Shown: positions 1 through 10,286, counted from the stretch's first letter. The stretch: DNA of 64,000 nt from Streptomyces deccanensis (GCF_022385335.1 NZ_CP092431.1:4712001-4776000), one strand, 5' to 3'. Notes: generated by a model not told the origin, from the letters alone. Translations and numbers: made by a program.

Positions 1-1
1 C

Positions 2-298
2 GGTGTCCGCCCGGAGCACTTCGACATCGTGGAGCACGACGGCGCCGTCGCCTCCGCCCTGTCGAAGGACACCGATGACGCCCCGGCCGGCCTCGCCGTC
101 TCCGTCAACGTCGTCGAGGAGCTCGGCGCCGACGGTTACGTCTACGGCACCGCCGAGGTCGGCGGCGAGACCAAGGACCTCGTGGTCCGCGTCAACGGCC
201 GCCAGGTCCCGGAGAAGGGCGCGACGCTGCACGTCGTCCCGCGTCCGGGCGAGACCCACGTGTTCTCGACCTCGACGGGCGAGCGCCTCACCGACTGA
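2..298 (+). CDS. msiK: Sugar ABC transporter ATP-binding protein, C-terminal end (MsiK-like), 5' truncated
   Basis: The frame is open from base 2 and ends at 298. Only the last 98 residues are present, because the gene starts before the window. It begins GVRPEHFDIVE, the typical entry into the TOBE domain that follows the nucleotide-binding domain of MalK/UgpC/MsiK-type ATPases. The rest is beta-rich (DGYVYGTAEVGGE, LHVVPRPGETHVFSTSTGERL) as expected for TOBE. In Streptomyces MsiK is the shared ATPase energising several oligosaccharide importers from the cytoplasmic face of the membrane. The MsiK assignment rests on gene order (msiK lies close to pho and cysS in S. coelicolor) as well as on the fold. 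Another UgpC-type ATPase is possible, since the Walker motifs are off-window. Confidence 0.72.
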   Translation, partial: GVRPEHFDIVEHDGAVASALSKDTDDAPAGLAVSVNVVEELGADGYVYGTAEVGGETKDLVVRVNGRQVPEKGATLHVVPRPGETHVFSTSTGERLTD

Positions 299-368
299 TC
301 CCCGACACGGTGGACGCGACCGTTCGCGAAACCACCGGCCCGGGATAAATCACCCAGGTTGACGAAGA

Positions 369-399
369 AGGCCCCGCAAACCTCTGCGGGGCCTTTTTC
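369..399 (+). terminator. Rho-independent terminator after msiK
   Basis: A GGCCCCGCA / TGCGGGGCC stem with a short loop is followed by a T-run (CTTTTTCC), 70 bp downstream of the stop codon. It is the clearest canonical intrinsic terminator in the window. Confidence 0.85.
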
Positions 400-538
400 C
401 TTGTCGCCAACTACCCCGGCAAATCGGCTCATTTCGACCAGTGTGCGTCAACCCGCCACCTCAAGAACGGCGCTCGCGCATCCCCCATACCGGTGACCCA
501 ATGTCGCCATATCACTACCCCGCGCTACCCTCACTCGC

Positions 539-1003
539 GTGAAGCACACCCACACCTACACCCAACGGACGCGGCGCGGCCGCGGTCCCGCCCGCCGGAT
601 CGGCCGTTCCCTGGCCCTGGTCCTGCCCGTCGTCCTCGTCCTCTCCGGCACCCTCGCGGTCACCAAGGTCCAATGGACCACCACGGACCCCGACCAATCG
701 GTCCTCGCCGCCTCGGACGTGGCCGAGCTGGACTCCACCGAGCGCACCAAGCACCGCGCCCCGCACGAGGTGCTCCAGGACAAGCTCCTGCTGGAGCTCC
801 AGGACGAGGACCCCGGAGTCGCCCTCACCCACCTCCAGGAAGCGGTGAACGAGCGCCCGTCGCTGGCCAAGCACTGCACCTCCATCGCGCGCGCCCTCGG
901 CCGCGCCGCCGTCCGCGCCTACGGCCCCACCCGGGCCCAGGGCTTCGCCCGCCCCGTCTGCGACACCTCGTACGCGACCGGAGTGGCCGCCCAGTTCGCC
1001 TGA
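539..1003 (+). CDS. Membrane-anchored or secreted protein of unknown function (154 aa)
   Basis: GTG start. The first 25 residues are strongly basic and are followed by one hydrophobic segment (about residues 24-44, ALVLPVVLVLSGTLAV). The gene therefore encodes a single-pass membrane protein or an uncleaved-signal exported protein with about 110 residues outside. The exported part contains an acidic, Leu-rich helical stretch (HEVLQDKLLLELQDEDPG) and two cysteines, near residues 118 and 146, that could pair outside the cell. I do not recognise a named domain. It stands alone between the msiK terminator and the nucleotidyltransferase gene, on the same strand. Codon usage resembles its neighbours, so it looks like a genuine conserved Streptomyces gene. 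The overlapping longer frame at 493-1041 is Arg/Pro-rich shadow sequence. Confidence 0.7.
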   Translation: MKHTHTYTQRTRRGRGPARRIGRSLALVLPVVLVLSGTLAVTKVQWTTTDPDQSVLAASDVAELDSTERTKHRAPHEVLQDKLLLELQDEDPGVALTHLQEAVNERPSLAKHCTSIARALGRAAVRAYGPTRAQGFARPVCDTSYATGVAAQFA

Positions 1004-1107
1004 CCACCCCGGCGACCCACCGGGGCACGCCACCCCGGTGACACCCCCTCCCGCGCCGATCACAGGGCCGTGCTCCCGCGAACGGGGCGCCACGTACAGT
1101 TCGGGTC

Positions 1108-1839
1108 ATGACCGATCCGAACGCCGCGTCGCGCCCCGTTCAAGCCGTGGTCCTCGCCGGTGGCCAGGGCTCCCGGCTGCGTCCGTACACCGACGACCGG
1201 CCCAAGCCCATGGTCGAGATCCCCGGTACGGGCACGCCGATCATCGGCCATCAGCTCGCCTGGCTCGCCGAGGAGGGCGTGACCGACGTGGTCGTCTCCT
1301 GCGGCCATCTCGCCGACGTCCTGCAGAAGTGGCTGGACTCCGCCGACCTCCCGGTCCGCGTCACCACGGTCGTCGAGACGGAGCCCCTGGGCCGAGGCGG
1401 GGGCCTCAAGTACGCCGCCGCCCACCTGCCGCACCCCGACCGGCCCTGGTACGCCACCAACGGCGACATCTGGACCCGTTTCTCGCTCCGCGACATGGCG
1501 GACTTCCACACCGAGCGCGACGCCGTCGCCACCCTCGCCCTGGCCCGCCCGCGCATCCCCTGGGGCGCCGTGAAGACGGACGGCTTCGGCCGCGTCACGG
1601 ACTTCATCGAGGCCCCGCCCACCACGTACGAGATCAACGCCGGCGTCTACGTGTTCTCCCCGGAGTTCACCGACCTCCTCCCGGCCCGCGGCGACCACGA
1701 ACGCACCACGTTCCCCCGCCTCGCCCGAGAACGCCGTCTGGCGGGCTTCCCCCTCCCCCAGGGCGCCTACTGGCGCGCCATCGACACAGCGAAGGACCTG
1801 ACAGAGGCAGCGAAGGAACTGGCGGCCCAGAACCGCTAG
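1108..1839 (+). CDS. Nucleotidyltransferase family protein (NDP-sugar pyrophosphorylase type)
   Basis: 243 residues. The N-terminus carries the nucleotide-binding signature VVLAGGQGSRLRPYT...RPKPMVEI (residues about 13-40), diagnostic of the NTP_transferase family. ATNGDIW near residue 115 supplies the metal-binding aspartate, and EINAGVYVFSPE the downstream sugar-side motif. Enzymes of this type join a sugar-1-phosphate and an NTP to give an NDP-sugar, as GlmU, RmlA and mannose-1-phosphate guanylyltransferase do. The protein ends soon after the catalytic domain, with no hexapeptide-repeat acyltransferase tail, so it is a single-domain enzyme. The substrate cannot be read from the sequence. 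ATG start, with the genes on either side separately transcribed. Confidence 0.85.
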   Translation: MTDPNAASRPVQAVVLAGGQGSRLRPYTDDRPKPMVEIPGTGTPIIGHQLAWLAEEGVTDVVVSCGHLADVLQKWLDSADLPVRVTTVVETEPLGRGGGLKYAAAHLPHPDRPWYATNGDIWTRFSLRDMADFHTERDAVATLALARPRIPWGAVKTDGFGRVTDFIEAPPTTYEINAGVYVFSPEFTDLLPARGDHERTTFPRLARERRLAGFPLPQGAYWRAIDTAKDLTEAAKELAAQNR

Positions 1840-1867
1840 GGGCGCCTTTCGAAGTCACGGCTCTCAT

Positions 1868-1894
1868 AGGGGCGCGGGGAACTGCGCGAGAAGC
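1868..1894 (+). repeat. Dispersed intergenic repeat, copy 1
   Basis: A 27-bp sequence with the core GGCGCGGGGAACTGCGCGAG occurs here just downstream of the nucleotidyltransferase stop. It recurs at 6655-6681, 57087-57113 and, inverted, at 57010-57031, always in gaps between genes. Confidence 0.7.
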
Positions 1895-1961
1895 ACCACG
1901 CACCCGCAGCCGCCGAGGAAACCCGCTGCCCCGAGCTCCCAGGCGCCTCCTCACACACCAA

Positions 1962-1996
1962 TGGGCCCCGCGTCGCAAAACCTCACGCGGGGCCCA
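1962..1996. terminator. Bidirectional hairpin between convergent genes
   Basis: TGGGCCCCGCGT and ACGCGGGGCCCA form a perfect 12-bp stem around an 11-base loop. It lies between the nucleotidyltransferase (+) and the DoxX gene (-), where it can serve both transcripts. There is no long T-run, as is common in Streptomyces. Confidence 0.7.
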
Positions 1997-2014
1997 TCAC
2001 CACATCCGTACGAC

Positions 2015-3769
2015 CTACCCGAGCAACCCCCCGACCAGCCCGGGCTGCCCACCGGAGGAGCTCCCCCCGGTGGACCCCCCGGAGGACGTCGCCCCACCGG
2101 TCGCCCCGCTGGAAGCGCCCCCGCTGGAACTCGGCCCCGCGGTGGTGCTCGGCGCCTGCTCCACGGGCGCCGACTGCGGCGGCGGCGCCTGCCCGGCCGT
2201 CGCCCCCTGCGTCTGGCTCGGCTGCCCCCCGGTCACCGACCCGGTGGACCGCGTGGCCCCCGGCGTGGTGGCCGCCTCCGAAGGCGAAGCCGACGTCGCG
2301 CCCGCGGTCGGCGTGTCGGACGCGGACGGGCTGTTCTCGCGCCGCGCGCTCGGCTCACCCGGCAGCGGCGACCCCGGCAGCTCGTTGCGTGGCGCCTCGC
2401 CCGGACCGGGAACGACGATCCGGTCGGCGTCCCGCACGGCACCGCCGAGCAGGGACCCCACGAGCAACGTCAGCCCGACGACGATCGCGGTGACGAGCGC
2501 GCCCCGGCGCAGTACGTACCGGCGCAGCTCCCAGATGTCGGCGCGCGGCCCGAGCGTGCGCCAGGCGCCGCCCGCGAGCCGTCCGTCGACGGAGTACACC
2601 GGCGCGCCCGCGATGATCAGCGGGGACCAGGCGGCGAGGTAGATGATGTCGGGCGTCTCGTAGACGGGGACGGTCTTCCAGCTGACGGTGACGAGCAGCG
2701 CGGCCGACAGCAGCGCCCCTACTCCGGCGGCGACCCGCTGCCACAGTCCGAAGACGGTCAGCACTCCGACGATGACCTGGGCGAAGGCGATGACGAGCCC
2801 CGAGCCCACCGGGTGTTCGAGGGCGAACTGCCGCAGCGGCTCGGCGACTTCCCACGGGTGCAGCGTGTTCAGCCACTTCACCATGGAGCCGCGCTTGCCG
2901 CCGTCGAAGTAGTGCGGGTCGCAGAGCTTGCCCATGCCGGCGTAGATGGAGATGAAGCCGAGGAAGACCCGCAGCGGCAGCAGCACCACGCCGAGGTTCA
3001 TCCGGCGGCCGGGGTAATAGGCGTGCCGGACGGGCTCGTTGCCGGTCCGGCGTCCGCCACGCCCCTCGTCGCCATCGGCCCGGTCGTCGTACGGGTCCGT
3101 GAAGTCGTCGTCCCCGTAGGCGCCTTGACCGGGGCCGTGGCCCGCCGGGTCGTAGCGGGGTTCGTCGTAGGCGCTGTCGACCGTGCGCATGGTGGGGAGC
3201 AGCCGGGTGCCGTCGCCGGCGTGGTCGCCGTGCGTGCGCTGGCTGCCGACGATGGGCGTCTCGACCGTCTCGACGGTCAAGTCGGCGCCGTACCGCCCGC
3301 TTTCGGAGCCGTAGCGCCCGCCGTCGGTGTCGTAGCCGCCGCCCGTGCCGTCGACGCGGGGGATGACCTGGGTCGAGCCCGTGTCGCCGAGCGGGTCGGG
3401 GAGGCCGACGCCTGCGCCGCGCACCGCCTGGAGGAGCCGGTGGGCCCCGGTGTCGTCGGGCGCGGACTTCCCGCTCCAGACGACCGGCGCGCGCCGGCGC
3501 CCGGCGGCGGGCGCGCCGGAGCGCCCCGCCGTGCCCACGACGGGGATGCGCGTGGTGTCCTCGGTGGCGCTCAGGTGCCGTGCGATGCGCGGGGACGCCC
3601 GCGTGGAGGCGCCCAACTGCACGCGGAAGCTCGCGTGGTTGACAATGACCTGCGCCGGATCGCTCGGCACCTTCACCATGCTCAGCGCGGGAGCGTCGTC
3701 GAATCCCGAGTCGAATCCCGACGAACGGTCCCCCGTGGGTGTGCGGGGTGTTCTGGTGTCCACACTCAT
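2015..3769 (-). CDS. DoxX family membrane protein with long disordered tails
   Basis: 584 residues. The first ~260 are polar and low-complexity. A DoxX-type membrane core follows (about 265-440), beginning LGVVLLPLRVFLGFISIYAGMGKL, with three further hydrophobic helices (LVIAFAQVIVGVLTVFGLW, VGALLSAALLVTVSW, IYLAAWSPLIIAGAPVYSVDG). A last transmembrane helix near 455-478 (ALVTAIVVGLTLLVGSLLGG) leads into a ~110-residue Ser/Thr/Gly/Pro-rich tail, which may be outside and glycosylated. DoxX proteins have been tied to quinone/thiosulfate oxidation and thiol stress; no substrate can be inferred here. Convergent with the nucleotidyltransferase gene, and separated from rlmB by the duplicated rlmB end. 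Confidence 0.82.
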   Translation of the reverse strand: MSVDTRTPRTPTGDRSSGFDSGFDDAPALSMVKVPSDPAQVIVNHASFRVQLGASTRASPRIARHLSATEDTTRIPVVGTAGRSGAPAAGRRRAPVVWSGKSAPDDTGAHRLLQAVRGAGVGLPDPLGDTGSTQVIPRVDGTGGGYDTDGGRYGSESGRYGADLTVETVETPIVGSQRTHGDHAGDGTRLLPTMRTVDSAYDEPRYDPAGHGPGQGAYGDDDFTDPYDDRADGDEGRGGRRTGNEPVRHAYYPGRRMNLGVVLLPLRVFLGFISIYAGMGKLCDPHYFDGGKRGSMVKWLNTLHPWEVAEPLRQFALEHPVGSGLVIAFAQVIVGVLTVFGLWQRVAAGVGALLSAALLVTVSWKTVPVYETPDIIYLAAWSPLIIAGAPVYSVDGRLAGGAWRTLGPRADIWELRRYVLRRGALVTAIVVGLTLLVGSLLGGAVRDADRIVVPGPGEAPRNELPGSPLPGEPSARRENSPSASDTPTAGATSASPSEAATTPGATRSTGSVTGGQPSQTQGATAGQAPPPQSAPVEQAPSTTAGPSSSGGASSGATGGATSSGGSTGGSSSGGQPGLVGGLLG

Positions 3770-3873
3770 CTAACCGAGTGACGTGTCGTTAGGACACTGC
3801 TTTGACCGCCCCGATCTGTCCGGACCCCGTCAAGGTGATCCAGAACGCCCGGAACCCCCGGTCAGGGCCCTTC

Positions 3874-3980
3874 TCAGGCCCTGCGGCGCGCCGCCTCGTA
3901 GAGCACAACTCCCGCCGCCACACCGGCGTTCAACGACTCCGCCCCACCCGGCATCGGAATCCGCACGCGGAAGTCGCACG
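3874..3980 (-). pseudogene. Duplicate 3' end of rlmB (ghost copy)
   Basis: Positions 3888-3980 repeat 4088-4180, the last ~30 codons of rlmB, displaced by exactly 200 bp. About seven mismatches are seen, and every one checked in the rlmB frame is synonymous (GTG/GTC Val, CTC/TTG Leu). The copy still encodes [20 protein letters not shown] and closes with RRRA and its own TGA at 3874. It is out of frame with the intact gene, and 93 bp of unrelated sequence separates the copies. The synonymous-only divergence suggests an end from a different allele rather than a fresh slippage duplication. Confidence 0.8.
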
Positions 3981-4073
3981 CCCCCTCCTGCCTGCCGCCC
4001 TCGCACGCTGCGCGGCTTCGGACGGCTGCGCCGGCCTCCGACCGGCGGGCTTCGCCTGCCGACCCCACCGCCA

Positions 4074-5012
4074 TCAAGACCGCCGACGCGCCGCCTCGTA
4101 CAAGACAACTCCCGCCGCCACACCCGCATTGAGCGACTCCGCCCCACCCGGCATCGGAATCCGCACGCGGAAGTCGCACGTCTCGCCGACGAGGCGGGAC
4201 AGGCCCTTGCCCTCGCTGCCGACCACGATCACGACGGGTCCCTCCAGGGCCTCCAGCTCGCCCACCTCGGCCTCGCCGTCGGCTGCGAGGCCGACCACGA
4301 CGACACCGGCCTTCTTGTAGGCCTCCAGCGCGCGCGTGAGGTTGGTGGCGCGCGCGACGGGCGTACGGGCGGCCGTACCGGCGGACGTCTTCCACGCACC
4401 GGCGGTCATGCCGGCCGCGCGCCGCTCGGGCACGACGACACCGTGACCGCCGAACGCGGAGACGGACCGGACGACGGCGCCGAGGTTGCGCGGGTCGGTC
4501 ACCCCGTCGAGGGCGACGATCAGCGGGTCCTCGCCCTCGTCGTACGCGGCGGCCACCAGGTCCTCGGGGTGCGCGTACTCGTACGGCGGGACCTGGAGCA
4601 CGAGCCCCTGGTGGTTGAGGCCGTTGGTCATGCGGTCCAGCTCGGGGCGGGGCGCCTCCATGAGGTTGATGCCGCCGCGCTCGGCCGCCAGCTGCAGCGC
4701 CTCGCGCACCCGCTCGTCGTTGTCGATGAACTGCTGGACGTAGAGCGTCGAGGCGGGCACGCCCTCGCGCAGCGCCTCGACTACGGGGTTGCGCCCGACG
4801 ACCATCTCGGACGTGCCCTTGCCGCCGCGGCGCGCCACGGGACGGCGCGCGGCCTGCCGCGCCTTGGCGTTGGCGATGCGGTTCGCCTTGTGCTTCTTGC
4901 GCATCTCGGCGGGCGGGGTCGGGCCCTTGCCCTCGAGACCCTTGCGCCGCTGGCCGCCACTGCCGACCTGCGCGCCCTTCTTGCCGGACATGCGGCGGTT
5001 GTTAGCGGCCAT
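4074..5012 (-). CDS. rlmB: 23S rRNA 2'-O-ribose methyltransferase RlmB (TrmH/SpoU family)
   Basis: 312 residues. A basic N-terminal extension (about 1-75, rich in Lys/Arg/Gly) is followed by the substrate-binding domain starting [14 protein letters not shown] and then the SPOUT catalytic domain. The three family motifs are visible: [31 protein letters not shown] and [20 protein letters not shown], which form the trefoil-knot SAM site. RlmB methylates the 2'-hydroxyl of G2251 (E. coli numbering) in the peptidyl-transferase loop; TrmH-family paralogues are close, so the exact target is inferred. It lies just downstream of cysS on the same strand, the usual actinobacterial cysS-rlmB arrangement. 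Its 3' end is repeated 200 bp beyond its stop. Confidence 0.9.
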   Translation of the reverse strand: MAANNRRMSGKKGAQVGSGGQRRKGLEGKGPTPPAEMRKKHKANRIANAKARQAARRPVARRGGKGTSEMVVGRNPVVEALREGVPASTLYVQQFIDNDERVREALQLAAERGGINLMEAPRPELDRMTNGLNHQGLVLQVPPYEYAHPEDLVAAAYDEGEDPLIVALDGVTDPRNLGAVVRSVSAFGGHGVVVPERRAAGMTAGAWKTSAGTAARTPVARATNLTRALEAYKKAGVVVVGLAADGEAEVGELEALEGPVVIVVGSEGKGLSRLVGETCDFRVRIPMPGGAESLNAGVAAGVVLYEAARRRS

Positions 5013-5134
5013 GACCTACCCGTCTCCTGAGAAGCGTGTGCGTACGCGCGGGCGTACGTCGTCGTGTGTACGTAATGCAGTGTGCCGCCCGGAGGCCCGG
5101 GCGGCACAATCGATCAAGCGACCGGACGTCCGGC

Positions 5135-6538
<1,404 letters not shown>

Positions 6539-6654
6539 GCCTCAAGAGTAGTAGCCCATGACCGGTGCCCCGCCCCGATCACCCCAAGCACCACGGTTTC
6601 GTGACGTTAGGGAAGACCCGCGCCCCGAACCCCGCCCCGAACCCGCGCCCCGCA

Positions 6655-6681
6655 AGGGGCGCGGGGAACTGCGCGAGAAGC
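6655..6681 (+). repeat. Dispersed intergenic repeat, copy 2
   Basis: Same 27-bp sequence as at 1868-1894, in the cysS-ispF gap. It is preceded by runs of CGCCCCGAACC-type repeats (6620-6655) and followed by a further GGGGC/GCCCC inverted pair. No gene is seen in the 6542-6780 gap. Confidence 0.65.
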
Positions 6682-6780
6682 CCCACCGCCCCGCGCCCGG
6701 CAACGCGCCGAAGGGGGGTCGAAGGGGCACAGCCCCTGGAGGACGGGACGGGTAGGGGCGGCCGGGGCGACCCCCCGAGG

Positions 6781-7311
6781 TCACCCCACGCGAGCGACCA
6801 ACGCCGTGGCGACGGCCATCAGCCCCTCACCCCGCCCGGGAAACCCCAGCCCATCCGTCGTGGCTCCGGACACCGACACCGGCGCCCCCACCACCTCGGA
6901 CAGCACCTTCTGCGCCTCGTCCCGCCGCTTCCCGATCTTCGGCCGGCCCCCCACCACCTGCACCGCCACGTTCCCGATGACGAACCCGCCGGCCCGCACG
7001 ATCCGCGCGGCCTCCGCCAGCAGCGTCACCCCCGACGCGCCGGCCCACTCCGGCCGCCCCGTCCCGAAGTGCTGCCCGAGGTCCCCCATCCCGGCCGCGG
7101 AGAAGAGCGCGTTGCACGCGGCGTGCGCCACGACGTCCGCGTCGGAGTGCCCGGCGAGCCCCGGCCCCTCCCCCTCCCACTTCAGCCCGGCGCACCACAG
7201 CTCCCGCCCCTCCTCGAAGGCGTGGATGTCGGTACCGATCCCGACCTGCGGCAACACCACGGAACCCGGCAGCGAACCCGGCAGCGACCCGGGCGCCGTC
7301 TCAGAACCCAT
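6781..7311 (-). CDS. ispF: 2-C-methyl-D-erythritol 2,4-cyclodiphosphate synthase
   Basis: 176 residues. The N-terminus after a short Pro/Gly/Ser leader is [10 protein letters not shown], providing the Asp/His zinc ligands. [33 protein letters not shown] follows in three adjoining parts and is the family signature, with the third zinc-ligand histidine. The C-terminus [20 protein letters not shown] matches the nucleotide-binding end. IspF converts CDP-ME 2-phosphate to MEcPP with loss of CMP in the non-mevalonate isoprenoid pathway and works as a trimer. The start overlaps the end of ispD by 11 bp, so the two are translationally coupled. ispD supplies the substrate pathway one step earlier. Confidence 0.96.
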   Translation of the reverse strand: MGSETAPGSLPGSLPGSVVLPQVGIGTDIHAFEEGRELWCAGLKWEGEGPGLAGHSDADVVAHAACNALFSAAGMGDLGQHFGTGRPEWAGASGVTLLAEAARIVRAGGFVIGNVAVQVVGGRPKIGKRRDEAQKVLSEVVGAPVSVSGATTDGLGFPGRGEGLMAVATALVARVG

Positions 7312-8065
7312 CGTTCAGCCTCCTGCGCGCCAGAACCGCCTCCGCGAGCACCAGGTCCAGCGGCCTGGTCACCTTGAACGCCTCCTCGTGCCCCGGCACG
7401 ACCACGACGCCGAGCCCGAGCCGCTCCACCATGCTCGCGTCGTCGGTCACCTCCCCGGTGACCGTCTCGTGCGCCCGCACCAGCGTCTCCCGGTCGAACC
7501 CCTGCGGCGTCTGCACGGCGCGCAGCCGCGCCCGCTCCGGCGTGGCGACGACCGGCTCCGGCGTCCCGGGCGCGTCCGCCGGCTCGACCTCCTTGACGGT
7601 GTCGGCGAGCGGCAGCGCGGGCACCACGGCCGGCGCCCCGTCCCGTACGGCCTCGATGACGGCGTCCACCGTGTCGACGGGCACCAGGGGACGGGCCGCG
7701 TCGTGGACGAGGACGATGTCGAAGCCGGGCGGCAGCGCGTCGAGCCCGAGTTTCACCGACTCCTGGCGCGACTCACCGCCGGGTACGACGAGGAAGTCCG
7801 TGCGCTCGGGCAGCGCGTGCGCGTCGAGGAGGCTCTTGACCTCGGGGGCGCCGTCGGGCGGCGCGGCCACGATCACCAGGGACACGGCACGGGACGCGGC
7901 CATGGCCCGCACCGCGTGGATCAGCATCGGGGTGCCGTTCAGCGCGCGTAGCGCCTTGGGGGCGCCCGGACCGAGGCGTACGCCCCGGCCGGCGGCCGGG
8001 ATCACGGCCGCCGTACGGGTCGCCGTACCGGTTCCGGAGGGGGAAGGGCGCGATTCGTCAGACAT
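7301..8065 (-). CDS. ispD: 2-C-methyl-D-erythritol 4-phosphate cytidylyltransferase
   Basis: 254 residues. The nucleotide-binding motif [21 protein letters not shown] lies near residues 18-38, with the conserved Arg and Lys. [11 protein letters not shown] and [12 protein letters not shown] are the other family signatures. IspD transfers CMP from CTP to MEP, giving CDP-ME in the MEP pathway. The N-terminal ~17 residues are polar and variable. It lies downstream of carD (343-bp gap) and overlaps ispF, the conserved Streptomyces carD-ispD-ispF order. The gap ahead of it holds direct repeats (see 8066-8408), so it probably has its own promoter. Confidence 0.96.
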   Translation of the reverse strand: MSDESRPSPSGTGTATRTAAVIPAAGRGVRLGPGAPKALRALNGTPMLIHAVRAMAASRAVSLVIVAAPPDGAPEVKSLLDAHALPERTDFLVVPGGESRQESVKLGLDALPPGFDIVLVHDAARPLVPVDTVDAVIEAVRDGAPAVVPALPLADTVKEVEPADAPGTPEPVVATPERARLRAVQTPQGFDRETLVRAHETVTGEVTDDASMVERLGLGVVVVPGHEEAFKVTRPLDLVLAEAVLARRRLNDGF

Positions 8066-8408
8066 CGGTTCCTGTCAGGTTTGTGTGCTCGGCCTACGTG
8101 GGTATGGCCACAGCGTGCCGGGCGCGACACCTTGACCGGACCCTTCCGTGACATCTGGTCGAGCCAGCTGCCCGGGCCCGGCACGCCAAGTACGAGTACC
8201 GCGTACTCATGAGCACCGGGGCACGCCAAGTATCGCCAAGTATCAGGGACCCCATCGAGGCGTACGGCATCCGGGTACGAACATGCCGCAGCGCCCGGCG
8301 ACAACACTTACGTCATCGGGCACCGCGGCATTTCGATGTGCTGTGCTGCTGCACTGAACGGCTGAGCGGGCTGGCTGCCTGCCACAATCAGTTCGAGATG
8401 CAGTCAGT
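8066..8408. other. carD-ispD intergenic region with short direct repeats
   Basis: No gene is visible in this 343-bp gap. GCACGCCAAGTA occurs at 8181 and again 40 bp later at 8221, followed at once by a partial third unit (CGCCAAGTAT). Between the first two lies the near-palindrome GTACGAGTACCGCGTAC. On the minus strand these read as tandem ATACTTGGCG units about 115-175 bp upstream of ispD. They are candidates for a regulator site in its leader. Confidence 0.4.
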
Positions 8409-8891
8409 TCAGGACGCGAGGACCTCGTCGAGCAGAGCCTCGGCCTTGTCCTCGTTGGTGTTCTCCGCGAGGGCCAGCTCGCTCACCAGGATCTGGCGGG
8501 CCTTGGCGAGCATGCGCTTCTCACCGGCGGACAGTCCGCGCTCGCGCTCACGACGCCACAGGTCACGCACGACTTCCGCGACCTTGATGACATCGCCGGA
8601 GGCGAGCTTCTCCAGATTTGCCTTGTAGCGACGCGACCAGTTCGTGGGCTCCTCGGCATACGGCGCGCGCAGCACCTCGAAGACCCGGTCCAGGCCGTCC
8701 TGACCGACCACATCACGTACGCCGACGAACTCCGCATTGTCCGCTGGCACACGCACCGTCAGGTCGCCCTGAGCGACCTTGAGCACCAAGTAGGTCTTGT
8801 CCACGCCTTTGATCTGGCGAGTTTCGATGGCCTCGATCAGCGCGGCCCCGTGATGGGGATAGACCACGGTGTCGCCAACCTTGAACGTCAT
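8409..8891 (-). CDS. carD: CarD family RNA polymerase-binding transcription factor
   Basis: 160 residues, the standard length. The N-terminal RNA-polymerase interaction domain starts [20 protein letters not shown] (Tudor-like fold). The C-terminal helical DNA-binding domain contains [28 protein letters not shown], split here by its centre, with the conserved Trp that wedges at the upstream edge of the -10 element. Mycobacterial CarD stabilises open promoter complexes and affects rRNA transcription; Streptomyces CarD is its orthologue. A Shine-Dalgarno-like GGAAGGGG precedes the ATG. It heads the carD-ispD-ispF run, and 620 bp separates it from the next divergent gene. Confidence 0.95.
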   Translation of the reverse strand: MTFKVGDTVVYPHHGAALIEAIETRQIKGVDKTYLVLKVAQGDLTVRVPADNAEFVGVRDVVGQDGLDRVFEVLRAPYAEEPTNWSRRYKANLEKLASGDVIKVAEVVRDLWRRERERGLSAGEKRMLAKARQILVSELALAENTNEDKAEALLDEVLAS

Positions 8892-9511
8892 GTGACAGGT
8901 ACCCCTTCCGTGGCTATCCAGGGTAACACGGATACGGCGGGTTCTGAATGGCGTTTTCGCAGGTCAGGGCATATCTCGGGGCTTGACAACTGCAACAGGA
9001 ACGTGCTGCGGGGCCCGAACGGAAGAGGGTATTCGCAGGTGGGAGCGGCTCTCCGGGCGGAGCGAAACGCGTACGTTACACGCATCCGGAGGACGCCGGG
9101 AGCATCCTAACGTCCCGCTTTGTCCGACTCCAAGTGTGCGACTTCCGTTACTCCGTTCGGTGCAGGGAGTCGGGTACGAGACGAATCCGGAATTGATCAA
9201 GGAGTTCTGTCCACGGGCCCTGTATCGCCGTTACCGGATCGTGTTCTCGCGCTGTTCCGGCGGCGTTCTGGCAGTTGATCGATTTTTCGTGGAGGGGCGC
9301 ATTCCCCGACGGAAATCCAGGACGCGGCGGCGACGAGATCGACGACGGTTTTGCGAATGCCGGCCGAAGCCGGGCGTGACGTGTCCGTCAATTGCCTCCG
9401 GTGACATGTCGGGGACTTGGGGAGGGTCGGGTGCGGCGGCGGCGGGACGGCTCGGTAACCTAAGGCCGCTACAGACCACGTACCGCCCACGTTCTAGGAG
9501 TTGCCGCCGCC
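8892..9511. other. Divergent promoter region, no gene seen
   Basis: 620 bp between carD (-) and the lipoprotein gene (+). Frames across it are short and lack coding character. TTGACA at 8983 (in GGGGCTTGACAACTGC) is a possible -35 element on the plus strand. On the minus strand TACCCT, about 45 bp before the carD start, is a possible -10. Neither is strong enough to define a start site. Confidence 0.35.
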
Positions 9512-10204
9512 GTGAGCAGCAGCCTTCGACGCGGCGCCCTCGCCGCCGCCGCCATCGCGTTCTCGATCGCCTCACTCGCCGCGTGCGCCGCCGGCAACAA
9601 CGCCCAGACGCTGGAGATCAAGCCGGACAACGCGGCCACCAGCGTCGGCGACATCAAGATCCAGAACGCGATCGTGGTCACCCAGCCCGGCACCGAGACC
9701 AAGGGCCCCGCCGTGGTCTCCGCGACGCTGTTCAACGCCTCCTCGACCGACCAGACCCTCGACTCCGTCACCGTCGAGGGCGCGGGCACCGTCGAACTCA
9801 CGCCCGCCAAGGGCAAGGGCAAGGGCGGCAAGGTCGTCGTCCCGGCCGGCGGCTCCGTCATCCTGGGCGGCGAGGGCAACGCCTCCGCCGTCATGGAGAC
9901 CACCGACGGGGTCAAGGACGGCAACGCCCAGAAGGTCACCTTCGAGTTCAGCGAGACCGGCGAGGTCACCCTGCGCGCCTTCGTGGTCCCCGCCGAGCAC
10001 TACTTCGAGAAGTGGGGCCCGAGCGACATCCCCGAGGCCCCCGCCACCAGCGCCTCCCCGTCCGAGGAGACCACCGGCTCCCCGTCCCCCGACGGCACGG
10101 GCTCGCCGTCCCCCGACGGCACGGCCGCCGAGGAGGAGGGCACCGCCGCCGGCTCGACGGCCTCGCCGTCCGTCTCGGCCTCCGAGGAGACCACGGGCCA
10201 CTGA
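9512..10204 (+). CDS. Secreted lipoprotein, DUF461-type
   Basis: 230 residues from a GTG, with TAGGAG 11 bp ahead. A basic N-terminus, a hydrophobic stretch (LAAAAIAFSIASLAAC) and a lipobox LAAC with Cys near residue 25 indicate export and lipidation. The body (about 35-170) is beta-rich, with KIQNAIVVTQPG and ATLFNASSTDQTLDSVTV, like the copper-chaperone (PCuAC/DUF461) fold, but no Met/His copper motif is evident. The last ~60 residues are a Ser/Pro/Glu/Thr-rich linker containing a repeated GSPSPDGT. It is convergent with phoP across a strong hairpin. Confidence 0.75.
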   Translation: MSSSLRRGALAAAAIAFSIASLAACAAGNNAQTLEIKPDNAATSVGDIKIQNAIVVTQPGTETKGPAVVSATLFNASSTDQTLDSVTVEGAGTVELTPAKGKGKGGKVVVPAGGSVILGGEGNASAVMETTDGVKDGNAQKVTFEFSETGEVTLRAFVVPAEHYFEKWGPSDIPEAPATSASPSEETTGSPSPDGTGSPSPDGTAAEEEGTAAGSTASPSVSASEETTGH

Positions 10205-10215
10205 GGCCCGCATCA

Positions 10216-10264
10216 GTACGCCGAAGGGCGGCACCCCTCCCGGGGGTGCCGCCCTTCGGCGTAC
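10216..10264. terminator. Long bidirectional hairpin
   Basis: A 22-bp perfect stem (beginning GTACGCCGAAGGGCGGCACC) closes on a 5-base loop between the convergent lipoprotein and phoP genes. There is no T-run. Confidence 0.85.
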
Positions 10265-10286
10265 GGCGTGCGTGCGGCCGTAGGGC

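Noticed and set aside
1038..2642. Long plus-strand open frame overlapping the nucleotidyltransferase and the DoxX gene
   Set aside because: Arg/Pro/Gly-rich translation in the wrong codon phase; typical GC-rich shadow of the real genes.
1961..3781. 606-codon plus-strand frame antisense to the DoxX gene
   Set aside because: No coding character or domain; the minus-strand frame encodes a recognisable DoxX core with membrane helices.
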